Origin: Conoideocrella luteorostrata | Taxonomy: Eukaryota; Ascomycota; Sordariomycetes; Hypocreales; Clavicipitaceae | Direction of reading: 5' to 3' | NCBI GenBank assembly: GCA_032433595.1 | Contig: JASWJB010000124.1 | Coordinates: 48,514 to 112,513, forward strand | Length of the DNA: 64,000 nucleotides | Notes under the pieces: generated by a model | Told to the model about the DNA's origin: nothing | Database searches by the model: none | The model's input: the letters and a program-made list of their open reading frames with translations, nothing else | Translations under genes and position numbers: made by a program | Shown: piece by piece, positions 48,259-59,522 of the stretch | How the letters are laid out: every line of letters starts with the position of its first letter | Numbering within the stretch: the first letter of the stretch is position 1

Positions 48259-49985
48259 TCAAGTGTACTTGAACGAAAAGGTGTCGTCTAGCTTTGAAAT
48301 ATCCTCCGTGATGACTATAGGCGTCGCCGAGTTGATGCTCGCGTCAACGTCCTGTCCCGACGGCAAACCATCCAACACAGACCCTCCCGCTGCAGCCTCC
48401 CATGGGCTGTGTTCATACTCCGCGTCCGCGAGAGACAACAGGGTGTAGTGTTGGGTATCGGACGCCAGCAGTTCGGGGGTTGCGGATTCGTTATGCAACC
48501 AAGCGACTTGCGCCTTTTGTAACGTTTGGGAGGTGGGCAGAAAATGCTCGGCATTCAACGCTTTGGGTCCACGAGACAATGGGTCCCAGATGTATGATGC
48601 GCTCTGCTTGCCATCCTCTAGACTAGATATTAAGAGCACCTCTCTGGAAGTCGGATGCCAGCTGAAATGGACTACAGAGTGGAATATTATTGCTGCACGA
48701 AGCTCTGCCGCCCCCAAGTCCCAGATCCAAATCGTACAGGGGCAGTCGTCCAGTGTTATGGCTAAAAGAGTGGAGGATGCATCAAATTTAGTCAATGAGC
48801 AACTTGACCGAGCATCCCCCAACGGCGTGGTATGATCCGCCAGAGTAGGCGGGGAAACTGCTTTATCTGCCTTGACAAAAGTATGGACAGGGCTCCCATC
48901 ACCTCCACTATGAACCTGTTCTTGCCAAACCTAGATTCGAAACTTGCGTCAGCCATTACATGGTATCGAAGGAAGATTTTGAATGAGGACCTGTTGAATT
49001 CACTTACCTGCAGCGTTTCGCTCGGGGTAGCGGCGGCGGGGTGCCAGAGCCTCATCATAGACCGCCAGATCCCTACCTGCAGGACTATAGCTCCTCGGCT
49101 GTGGTCTCTTACAACGCAGAGCTCTGCGTTGCTACTGAAATGGCAGTTCCTAATCCCCAGTTCCATGTCCGATTCTGGATCTTCATTTGGATCTGGCATC
49201 AGCTGGGAAGTGCTTAGGGTTCGGTAATGCTGTCCGTCTGAGGTGTAAACAAACAGCCGTCGTCCCTGCACAGGAGCGTCCCACGCGATAATCCACTGGC
49301 CGTCAGGACTCCATTGAACTCCTTGAGCATCTATGGCATCTGGATGCCAGGACCTCGTTATCTGTCGAGTTGAAGGGTGGTGGATGCTAAGCATATCCTT
49401 ACCACCTGTCCTGGTAAGCACTACGAGGTGTCCGGTGCCGGGACGAATTGAGAAACCTCGTGACGCTGAATTGGAGTGGAAGAATTTGGGATTGCCGATT
49501 TCTACTGCTTTAGAAGTAGAGAGATCAAAAACCATAAATTTCAGACCGAGCGGAGCACAAGCCAAGAGTTCCATATCGGTGGCACCAAATCGAATCAAGG
49601 GTAGTTTGCCGGCCACGGGCGCAGCAGGGTGTTGGATGATGGCATTGAATGAGGAGCCGCTGACCGACGATACTTGAATTTGATCGCCTGCAGAAATGAG
49701 GATGGCGGTTGAAGACGGCGACCAGATAAAATTAGAGATGGGGCCGGTGAGCTCAGGAGATAGTTTCACAGTATGGACAGTCTGCAAGGTCTTAGTTGAC
49801 CGAACAATGACAGTGGACGAGATAAGTGCTGCCACGAGGAGTCCGTTTGGGCTAGGTTTGCAGTGTGAAGAAGCTTGCGCATATTGTTAGCAATCAGTTG
49901 CGTGGTAACCCCAGTTTCACCTCGGGCTCTTCTTACATTTGAAGGGCGAGGAGCGATGTAGCGCGGCTGGCTCAGCGTATTGCAT
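48259..49985 (-). CDS. WRAP73/WDR8-like WD40 protein
   Basis: WRAP73 homologues act at the spindle pole body or centrosome with microtubule minus-end proteins (the Aspergillus and fission yeast relatives work with Msd1-type anchors). Exons on the minus strand: 49985-49937, 49873-49008 and 48930-48259, giving 528 residues. The 49-base first exon is supported by GTAAGA at its donor and by a CTAAC branch site 18 bases before the acceptor. The family pattern is clear: HCKPSPNGLLVAALISSTV, ISNFIWSPSSTAILISAG, GVQWSPDGQWIIAWDAP, then HTTPLGDARSSCSLTKFDAS, CTIWIWDLGAAELRAAI and VVHFSWHPTSREVLL. The C-terminal 80 residues are probably outside the propeller. It is divergent from the molybdenum cofactor locus. 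Confidence 0.9.
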
Positions 49986-50904
49986 GTTTGCCACGATTGG
50001 GGGCTTGCAGCTCGGAGAATACTGACGCGCTGCCAGCATAGGATGGAACTGAGACTAGCAGGGGAAGCAAACCTCCTTGTCGTTGTTGCTGTTGCTGTTG
50101 CTGTCCCCGTCTTCGTGGTAGCCGAACGTAGGTGGCACATTCAGGATCGCCATGCAAAACCGATGCATGTACACGTCCGTTCTGTGGGCAGAGGTGAATG
50201 GGGTATTAAATTCTGACGAGAAAAGAGCCAGGTGAAGTTTGGTAAATAGATTTAAAGATACAGCACGATACTATTCACACATGCGCCGTGGTTAGGAACC
50301 CATTGCCAATTGCGAAGGCCGCGTCCAATCATGAGGTCTTTCTTGCCATCTTGCCTCCGCCTGCTAGTCGGAGCAGACAGATGTTTATTCTACTTGTCTG
50401 GTCCCTTTTGGGCTTAGCGCGCTCATGTTGTCGCTTGTCGCCACTCTCCGGCTGGCTGGGCTTGTACTGGTAACTAGTTGTCTGTCATCCGCTACAGCCA
50501 ACCACAGCCAACCACGACCCTCTCTTTCCACGGTATTGGATGCCTCCACCACGCCATTAGCGCAACGAGTGAATGCAACTGCAACCAATTACTCCGTAGT
50601 TACCAAGTAACTATGGAGGGCCTCTCCGTGTTCTGCACGGAGTACGGCGTACAGCTTGTCAGTGACAGGTCAGTCAGCTGAGTAATCTGTTGCAACACCT
50701 CCACAAGCAGGTATTGGAAGTTCGAAGAGCATCCCGATCCGTCTTCCTCATCAATCCTACTCTGGTGTTTGAACGCCGTTTCTCCCATCTCAGCGTCTTT
50801 CGGTATGACGATGGTGTAAACTTTTGAGCGTATAGTTCCCGGTATCTGAATGCCACGACACTCTTGCCCTATCCAAGCCCGTTGCGTTGACGGCCAACGG
50901 GTTA
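49986..50904. promoter_or_regulatory. Divergent upstream region, WRAP73-like / MoaA-MoaC
   Basis: 919 bp between two outward-facing start codons. Heptad motifs are at 50590-50599 and about 50637-50650 (ACGGAGTACGG). Confidence 0.5.
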
Positions 50905-53100
50905 ATGTTGAGACCGAGAATGCTAGTCATAGCCAGAACGCCTTTAACCGTTCTGCCACGTGTGCGATGTTGCAGTAGGACATCGATCGGCTGGTCAAAT
51001 TCCAACTCAATACAGAGGCAGCTGGCCACATCAACTTTGGCGCATGCGACTGTGCCAGCAGTGGCGACTTCTTCAGATACTGCAGCTTCACTCTCGCGCC
51101 GAGATCAGATTCGAAAGACAAAGCCATTCTCCGAGTTCCTCACCGATACATTTCACCGCCAGCATGACTACTTGCGCATATCTGTCACGGAGCGATGTAA
51201 TTTGCGCTGCGTGTATTGCATGCCGGAAGAAGGGGTCTCCTTGTCCCCCAGCCGGGAACTCCTCACCACTCCAGAGATATTCCTGCTGTCATCCGTCTTT
51301 GTGTCCCAGGGGGTGAACAAGATTCGTCTCACGGGCGGCGAGCCCACAGTTCGCCGAGACATCCTATCACTGATGCAGCAAATCGGGTCGCTGCGGACGC
51401 ATGGCCTGAAGGAGCTTTGCATTACCACTAATGGCATATCGCTGCACAGAAAGCTGGACAGTATGGTCCAAGCTGGACTCACAGGCATTAATCTGAGTTT
51501 AGATACCTTAGATCCATGGCAATTCCAGATCATGACTCGACGGAAGGGTTTTGATGCGGTACAGAAGAGCATCGACAGAATTCTAGAGATGAACAGGCTC
51601 GGCGCCGGCATCAAACTCAAGATCAACTGTGTTGTCATGCGTGGGGTCAATGATCGCGAGTTGCTTCCATTTGTTGAGATGACGCGTGAAAAGGACCTTG
51701 AGATTCGGTTCATCGAGTACATGCCATTTGATGGAAACAAATGGAATAGAGGCAAGATGCTGAGTTACATGGAAATGCTGGATATGATCAGAGAGCAGTA
51801 TCCAGGACTACAAAAAGTCACAGACCACAAAAACGACACGAGCAAGACCTGGCACATCCCTGGTTTTGCTGGTCGAATTGGTTTCATTACAAGCATGACA
51901 CATAACTTCTGTGGGACTTGCAATCGTTTGCGTATTACTAGCGATGGCAACCTAAAAGTCTGTCTCTTCGGCAACGCGGAGGTTTCGTTGCGGGACATAT
52001 TACGGCAGTCCAACTGCGGAGAGCCGATTGATGAGGAGGCATTTGAAGCTATGAAGCGAATAGAAATGGATCGGAGGGAAGGACGGGTTTCCTCTGACCA
52101 GCGACTTGGTGTGGCACCCAATGAAGCCGAATTGTTGGATATTATTGGCATGGCAGTCAGGAACAAGAAGGCTAAGCATGCTGGCATCGGAGAGTTGGAG
52201 CACATGAAGAACCGGCCGATGATTTTGATAGGTGGGTGAAAGGATTTCTTTTTTTGTTTGTTCTTGACTGCAAAACCATGTGCTTGGGGCATTGGGACAG
52301 CGTCCGGAATTCACTCTCTATATCGCCATCAGTTATACTGTCTAGGAGCGCGGCATACATGCATGAATTGCACAATGTTTGCTTTTGCTTTCATATTGAA
52401 AACGCCAGTCGTGAGGAGATTGCTGAGCGGTGAAACTGTAGATCCTCTTCCAGCATCACTCAGCAGCCTAATACCTGGACCAGCTCGTCAGCTCATCCGC
52501 AGCATGGGCGTATCTGGATTGTCCCAGATCAGCGAAGTCGGAAGGTGGTCTGACCAAAAGAGACTCTTTTCCACCTCTTCTCGGCATGGAAAAAATAAAA
52601 GCAACGTGGATGGACAAATATCGGCCCGCCTCACGCACGTATCCGACACTGGATCAGCGCGCATGGTTTCAATATCGGAAAAATCCGTGACATCTCGAAC
52701 AGCCACGGCAGCCTGCAGGGTACGATTTTCAAACAACACAGCCGTATCTCTAATTCAAGACAACCAAATGAGGAAGGGGGATGTCTTGGGTGTAGCACGA
52801 GTGGCCGGTATCATGGCAGCCAAGCGAACCCCGGACTTGATACCTCTATGCCATCCTATCGCCATATCATGCGTCACGATTGACCTGGAACCTGATACAG
52901 AGAGCCATAGCATTGAGATCCGGGCAACGGTGATATGCGACGGCAAAACCGGGGTAGAAATGGAGGCTATGACCGCAGCATCAACGGCTGCGCTGACAGT
53001 GTACGATATGTGTAAAGCGGTGGACAAGGCGATGGTGGTTGAGTGCTTGCGGGTCGTTCTCAAGGATGGTGGTAAGAGTGGGCGGTGGGAGATTGACTGA
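50905..53100 (+). CDS. cnxABC: Molybdopterin precursor synthesis: MoaA radical SAM domain followed by MoaC domain
   Basis: MoaA and MoaC together convert GTP to cyclic pyranopterin monophosphate, the first step of molybdenum cofactor synthesis. From ATG 50905 a mitochondrial-type presequence (MLRPRMLVIARTPLTVLPR, no acidic residues) precedes MoaA. Its radical SAM cysteines are C98, C102 and C105 (CNLRCVYC). The second iron-sulfur site is C336, C339 and C353 (CGTCNRLRI...KVC), and the protein ends in Gly-Gly at residue 444, stop 52237-52239. The same reading frame then reopens and encodes MoaC to 53100 (LTHVSDTG, LIPLCHPIAIS, KTGVEMEAMTAASTAALT, YDMCKAVDKAM). Fusion is possible by an in-phase intron with donor GTGGGT at 52232 and acceptor at 52300, 52345 or 52408, which removes the Gly-Gly and the stop. 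Compare animal MOCS1, which produces separate and fused forms by splicing. Confidence 0.92.
52232..52408 (+). other. Candidate retained/alternative intron joining MoaA and MoaC
   Basis: Contains the MoaA terminal Gly-Gly codons and the TGA. Three AGs give introns of 69, 114 or 177 bases, all multiples of three, so each would fuse the two domains in frame. The 177-base choice has the best pyrimidine-rich run (TTTGCTTTTGCTTTC) before its AG. Which site is used cannot be settled from sequence. Confidence 0.5.
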
Positions 53101-55052
53101 CGAGGAAGCGAAGTGAACAATTGCGATTGGTGCTGCACTCCGTACGCTATTATACAATGCAAGGCATAATATCTCTCATGCATGTTGATGCCGTTCACAC
53201 CAACTTGCTCCATGCAACCCGCAGATTCATCGCGTCCCCGCATCACGGACATAATACTCATCCAAGGTATGCATACTATTAATATCACTTGAGTATTGGC
53301 GACCGGTAGGCCACGACTTATGGGGCCGCGGTCTGCATACAGTACGTTGTGTCAAACATAGACAGTAACTAGGAGGATCTGCCAGCCATGTGTTGCAGTA
53401 AAATCAATACAATACGGAAGTAGAGAGCAGATCACTTATTATGTCATACTGAAAGCAAGTGAAAAACTAACGCGGTGCGGCCTCCTTACTCCGTAGTTGC
53501 AAAACGTCATACTTGCAACTGAGAGGGAGGGGGATAGCCATCTCGTTGACAGCTCACCGATTAAGCGATTCTTATCGAGGAATCCATCCATCATCTCGCA
53601 ACCCTTTAAAACACGGCAATTAATTGGCTAGGACGCTCTCCGGGGAAGCGTCAGCCACCAACCTTTAGACTTTGATGAGCAACTAATGCACTTCTCTGCA
53701 ATCTTTTTCGCTTACAATAATGTCTCAGAGCCGGATTGAAAAACAATGTCGGCAGCTACGGATCTTATACGCGGGGCAATACAGGGTTTTCAGGGATTAA
53801 TGATAACAGAAAAATGCAAGACCTAAGCATAGTTAACCGCAACGGGTAATGACGAGCCACGCGTGAATCTCGATGCGATGGGCACAAAATGGATTGCTGG
53901 GAGGGGCATCGGGACGTAACCACTGAGGAGAGGAGACGATGAAGATCGAGCAAAAAGCGCAGGCAGAGGACCCTGCCCGCCTGGTCTTGGCACGTAGCCC
54001 CAAAGGGGTTTCGGATGGCTCCCCCCAGACGTGGCATGAGGGAACATGGGAAGCGGTGAGTATCAGCAAACCCACGCAACGGGATTATGGATTGGCAATG
54101 GATTGTCAATTGGGGGGACCAAGTTCGGCAGGACATTGCACAGATTGACAGAGACCCGGACGTGATGACCCGTCCTGCATTCACATGTGGATGAGACTCC
54201 GGAGCTAGCTCGCTGTGGGCAGCCAAGCCACTCAGTGACAGTTCCCTCGCTGAACTCTAGGGGTCCAGTTCCCGCTGGAAGGCTCCGCCGTAGCGTCAAG
54301 TCGAGTCCCGCAGCCCGTCGCTTGCCGGGTATGTCACTGCCTGCCTGCCTTCAAGAGGAGGAGAGCACGAGAGCAGTGAAGCAGCCAGAGAGGCTGGCAG
54401 CAAACATAGCTGGAAACTATCCGGATGCAGGGGGGCCCCTGTCAGCGAACTGGCCAATCATAAACGGACGATAAGACAGACGGCCTTCCACCAATCCTTC
54501 GGAAGCATATTGTGGGTCAAGAAAGCAGCTAGCAGCGAGGAAAGAGGGAAGAAGATGGATGAAGAATACATACTAGTATGTAGTCCGTACAATGTAGGCG
54601 ACGGAGGCGAGACGACAAGCGGTCCGAAAGCTTTTGGCGTTACTCGAGGTGATCGGCGTATTGACTGTATTACATGCGTAAATACGATGCTGCAATAGTT
54701 ACTGCAATGCTACCGGGCACGGTATGGACGGGCAAGTACGGAGTACCCCTCTACTATAAACTTTCTAAGGGTGGCTGCTGCCGAAATTAAAGTAAAGCAC
54801 GAGCCAGTCAGGACATGCGATACTCGCCACAAGCCTTGACGTGCACAGATGACAGATGCAATGAGATAATTTATACTCCGTACCTCACACCCGAAATACA
54901 TCCTCTGCTGAAAATTAGCCATATACAGCACAGTACTCCGTACATAGATTGTAGTCCTTTACTCCATACAATGTGTCCGGCAATGCAGATTGGTCCTATT
55001 TCTAACTGCCGTTCGTCGTCAGGCCTCATCGTAACCGCACATCTCATTACGA

Positions 55053-55070
55053 AGTACGGAGTACGGAGTA
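55053..55070. repeat. GTACGGAGT heptad tandem
   Basis: AGTACGGAGTACGGAGTA: two heptads in direct tandem, as at 24102-24119. Confidence 0.7.
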
Positions 55071-56414
55071 GAAATAATCGAACAACAAACCGTGGTCAGG
55101 GACCCCCTTGCCTGTGTCCCCACTTGGACTCTCCACCACGCATCCACCAAGCTTTGGGTTCGTTCTGGATAGCAGTATCCAGCCAGCCCTCCGCCTTCTC
55201 GTCTCCTCTCCTCCATCGTGCGAACGAAAGTTCCCAGCAAAGAATGTGGCCTGCGCAGAAGTACAGAGTAGCTAGCGCCGTACCCAAACAAGAAGGACCA
55301 GACACCGTGGGCAGATTGGCGGGCTGGCGGGGGACTGGCTAGCTTTAGCTTCGTACAGGCTTCATGAACATTCCTCTCTTGTACGGGAGTAACTAAAACC
55401 AGTATTGGGACGATTTTAAACTCGAGACGAGCTACGGAGGGTTTTAGCTCACAAGCGTGACTTCGTCATGGTCGAGGCAGGTAACTAGGGGGAAAATCGT
55501 TCCATTAATCAAACAATTGGATTAGCCGCGCTGTAACTACTCCGTACTCCGTATTGGGTGCCTCAATCTCGATACGGGGTCTTGGGGGACCTATTCAGAT
55601 TCTGCACGTACGAGTCGTTGGATGTGTCGGACACAAGTCCGTGCTGGGCATCGGAATCTCGTCCTGCAAGCACTTTGCACTCCGGATTGCTTGCAACGGA
55701 GATCCCGGACTGCCCAGGTATCCTCCGTACAAACAATTAGTTACATCAATGTCCGTTTGGCGTGACTGGTAGCGGGCGGATTTTCAATAAGATGCATTCT
55801 TCTATTATCTCCCGAAATCCCCGCCATGTTGCTCGCTCCTGCACAAATGCACAATGATGTGCAAGCCATGACGACTTCAAGGTGCACCTCCCTCAGCTCA
55901 GTGTGTCTCAAGGCCTAACACAACCCATGTCCACAACACCAATACCACATCTCTACTACAGCCTCCAGCCATGCTCGCCATGTTTGCTCGAGTAGTCATT
56001 GTAGTCCCTTTGTAGTGGTGGCTTGACGCCCACCGCCCCTTTCCGACCGCATTTTTTCTCAATTTCTTCCTGCATCTGGCTCTGTTGGAAGGAAGGTGGG
56101 TGTTGCTTCGTGGCTACGCACTGTATGTACGTTCCTTGTTCCTTTTCGATCTTTTTTTTTCTTTTTCTTTTTTTCTTTTTTGAGGAGGGGTGATACATCG
56201 ATATCCCGTCACAGTTTCCAGTTGCAACTCCGTATCAGGTGCAACCCCCTTTCCTTTGAAAATACAGAGGATAATTAATGCATTTGTGCATTACCAGGCA
56301 ATGTCGTTGACCACAGTCCCCCGGACGTTATCTCTGCCCCGAGGGCAAAGAGACACCAGCCTCACCCACACAGACCAAGTTGCCCGGACTTCTGGAGCAC
56401 TACTCGTAATGACT

Positions 56415-56431
56415 ACTCCGTACGGAGTACA
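56415..56431. repeat. Heptad palindrome
   Basis: TACTCCGTACGGAGTAC: a perfect 16-base palindrome (TACTCCGTACGGAGTA) about 790 bp upstream of the FYVE gene start. Confidence 0.75.
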
Positions 56432-57205
56432 TGATAGTCTCGATAACACCATCTTTCGCGGACCCGAAAGCGGCGAGCGTTGGAGTGCCAAGTGCCAAAC
56501 TGCCTGGGGCCAACCACAGCACACCAAGCCTCAGTCTCCACTGGCCAGGGGGGCCCTGCACACCCCCTGCCCTCTTCCTGCCCGCGTATCTCGCCTGGCC
56601 TCTCGACCTCTCGGCTTGACTCGCATCGCCACCGCTAGCAAACATCCTCGAACAAGTTCGAACGCTGGAGCGCGCAACTTACAGCGGCTCGAGGTCCGCT
56701 AGAGGTGGTTGTTACTCTGCCAGGCTTCTTCTTGTACTCCGTGCCACTCCGCCAATTGCCGCGCCGCGATGGTCAGCTTGATCCTCACGAACTAGTATAC
56801 ACCCCAAATCACCCACCTCTCTCGCCCCTTCTCGGCTCGGCGCATCCGATTCCTCTATTGTATACTCCGTACAAGATTCCGCACCCTCTAAAAGGACAGG
56901 AAGCCTTCCTATTGCTTCATTTCATCTGTTGAGATCCCGTCACGAAAAGACACATACGACTGTGGCAGAGACCTACCACTGCAGAGACTGCAGAGACTGT
57001 CTCAAATCGTCCCTTGCTTCCACACCGACCCGACGACCCGACCAACACCACAGCCCACGTCTTCATTAGCCGTCGCCATTCGCTGTCGTCACGAGCACCA
57101 AGTCATAGCTCGCTGTCTTCCTACTGGATAGCATATAATCATATCAGTATACTCCGTGCAGGTCGACACGGCACTGCTTTGCTGTTGTCCTTTAATTATC
57201 CCGCC

Positions 57206-58182
57206 ATGGCAGCCGAGCTCATCATGCCCACGCTGCCAGCAGACCAGCAGCAGTCGCGGCACTTTCTTGCCAACAACACCCGCATGCGCCCACAGCACAC
57301 GCGCTCACGGTCCTACCAAGTTCCTCAAGGGCTTCAGATCTCGCCCCTAGATACTTCAACCATGCCACAAAACCAGATTTATTCTACTCCTCCGTCTCCA
57401 ACGTCCCAGCACAGGCAACAAGGCGGCCGTCCCATGTACATGCCCGCCGTGCTCCGTCGTTGCGATGAGTTCCCAGCCCCCAAGGTCACGAGATGCAGAA
57501 CAGCAGGCTCTACTTCCTCAACCGACTCGGACTCCACCCTGCGACGGGCTAATACTGCTATTATGAGCATTCCCGGCCTCGTCATGTTTGGCCAGCGTCT
57601 TTCGCGTCGTTCTACTGGTGAAGGCAACAAGACCCTTGACGGAGAGTGGAAGCTGGATGCTTTCCCACAAGTGACGGGCGTGCCCACTCGAAAACACTGG
57701 AAGGTGAGTTTCATCGTCCAATTAATATTCCTGACAAAAGCAAGAGCGTCTGTCGTAGAAAGACAGGCGGTCGGGGGTCATACGAAACAACGTATCTAAC
57801 ATTGCTCTCAACTTAGCCCGATACCGAGGCTTCCATCTGCGACGATGCAACTTGCAAACGCACATTTAACTATTTTGTCCGACGGCATCACTGTCGCAAG
57901 TGTGGCAACATCTTCTGCGACTGGCACTCCAGTGCCGCCCTTCCCCTCGACCAGGACGCCAATTTCAACCCACGCGCCAGTGCATCTCGCACCTGCAACC
58001 ACTGCTTCGAAGAGGTCAAGGTACTCCACAGCAGGAACAATAGCCAGAGCTCCAGCTCAGCGTCTTCAGAGGCTCCGCCACCGACTCCCATCAACGCTCC
58101 ACCAGTCCCTGGGGTTACCCCCCCTCACAAGGCTGAAGTAGCCGCAAGCGTCCCACGAGACTGGAACTGGAGCACTTTCTAA
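57206..58182 (+). CDS. FYVE-type zinc finger protein
   Basis: FYVE fingers bind phosphatidylinositol 3-phosphate on endosome and vacuole membranes. Two exons, 57206-57703 and 57817-58182, with a 113-bp intron, give 287 residues. The N-terminal 160 residues are low-complexity (Gln, Ser, Pro), with [20 protein letters not shown] as the most ordered part. The finger starts at the exon junction: W165-K-P-D (the WxxD motif), then C174 and C179, then the RRHHCRKCG core (188-196), CDWH and CNHC. The first pair is C-x4-C instead of the usual C-x2-C, and the CDWH has His in place of a Cys, so it is a variant finger. The tail is Pro/Ser-rich. ATG 57206 is the only one in frame. Confidence 0.88.
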
Positions 58183-59522
58183 ACATCAAACAGGCAGAAG
58201 TAGAAACATATGCCACTTCTTCATGACAGTTAGGATTGTATTGTTGTTATCGGCAATAACGGCTTGACGACCGGCACCACTCTAGAATTTCGCCCGGTCT
58301 CTTATCCTCTCATCATCATCCAGCATGAGGAGGCTTTTGCCAGCTGCTCCAAAAAGCACCTCAATATAGCTTACTTCTATTTCTCGGTTCCGATTAGAAA
58401 CACCCAGTTTCCCCCTTTGATTTGCAAAGGGAACATTACATTTGGCTTTGGGGCGTTTCTGTGATATATTTAAAGCGAGGCGTTACGGATGGATCCTGCG
58501 CTGCCTGCTTGTCAATCATGCTGGTGATAGATACCAGAATGGGCAATTTGGGACGGATCCTCCAATTTTTTGGAAATAGGTTTTTTTTATTTTTAAGTTT
58601 ACCATCACATCTATCTATCAGACCACGGGTCTGACTGCATAGTCGTTTATTATTGTTTATGTTGTTTATTGTGATGGTAATACCCCGAGATCTAGGAATT
58701 CCGGAATACATTGGGCAAAGTTATTATAATGCAATTTCATCTGATATAACTCGTATGTGGCATTATGAAGTTTCTTTGCGGAGTGTTATAAAGTGAATGT
58801 TTCGGGAGTTCGGATAAGCTCACGCATTGGCACCCATTGCCAAACCGCAATTCTCAGCACACCGACAGCAAGTAATGTAGCATCAGCGCATAAAAACGGA
58901 GAAGGATATTACGTCTGTCTCCCCAATCTGAGGAAATGATGTTCGAATATAGTCAATCTGCTACCTGACTCCCGTGTTTGTTTCTTGCTTAAAAAAAAGA
59001 AAGAAAGAAAGAAAAAGAAAAAGAAGAAGAAAAAAGAGAGAGAGAGATTGGCAATATGCTGAGCTTCCATTGATATATCCCCCTTTTCTCTAACTAACTC
59101 AAATAACCTAGACAGACAGGCGGATAAAGAACACGTGTACAAGAAAATCATGGCTCATAAAGGCCTTTCCCCTCCTTTTAATTCGCCCTTCCAAGATAAA
59201 TAACACACGTTGGTAGCCTCTAAAGAATGTTAAAAGAAAGAAAAAATAGTAAATGCTGTCCCAAGGGTTCCGCATGAAGGTAGGTGGTGGTACTGGAGAT
59301 AGTGTCACAAGGAACAGGTTTTGATGCGGAAACCAAAGAGCATGCATGCTATTTGACCTCGCGTAGGGGTCGTGGTATCTTTCAGGTCCTTTTTGAACCT
59401 TTCTTTCTTTCTTTCTGTTTCGTCTCGGGGGGGGGATTTCTATTCCAATTAAGAACGTTTCATGTATGAACAAAAATCTCACTTTCGTCTACTTCCGCTC
59501 AACGTATCTTCTCATACAGCGC
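58183..59522. other. Convergent intergenic region
   Basis: 3' flanks of the FYVE (+) and elongase (-) genes. Simple repeats: AAAG/GA-rich tract 58991-59047 and a TTTC run near 59400. No gene supported. Confidence 0.6.
58991..59047. repeat. AAAG/AAG/GA purine tract
   Basis: A, then AAAG repeats, then AAG and finally GA dinucleotides: about 57 bases entirely of purines on this strand. Confidence 0.75.

Larger units (their letters stand above)
53101..57205. other. Long intergenic region with many heptad motifs
   Basis: About 4.1 kb without a supported gene. ACTCCGT/ACGGAGT motifs are dense: about 53136, 53487, 54736, 54871, 54934, 55053-55070, 55538-55553, 56223, 56415-56431, 56727, 56863 and 57152. 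There are T-rich stretches near 56152-56183. The last kilobase is CT-rich and is probably the promoter and leader of the FYVE gene. Confidence 0.6.

Noticed and set aside
53765..54226. 153-codon minus-strand frame
   Set aside because: No motif; overlaps two other frames of similar length in intergenic sequence.
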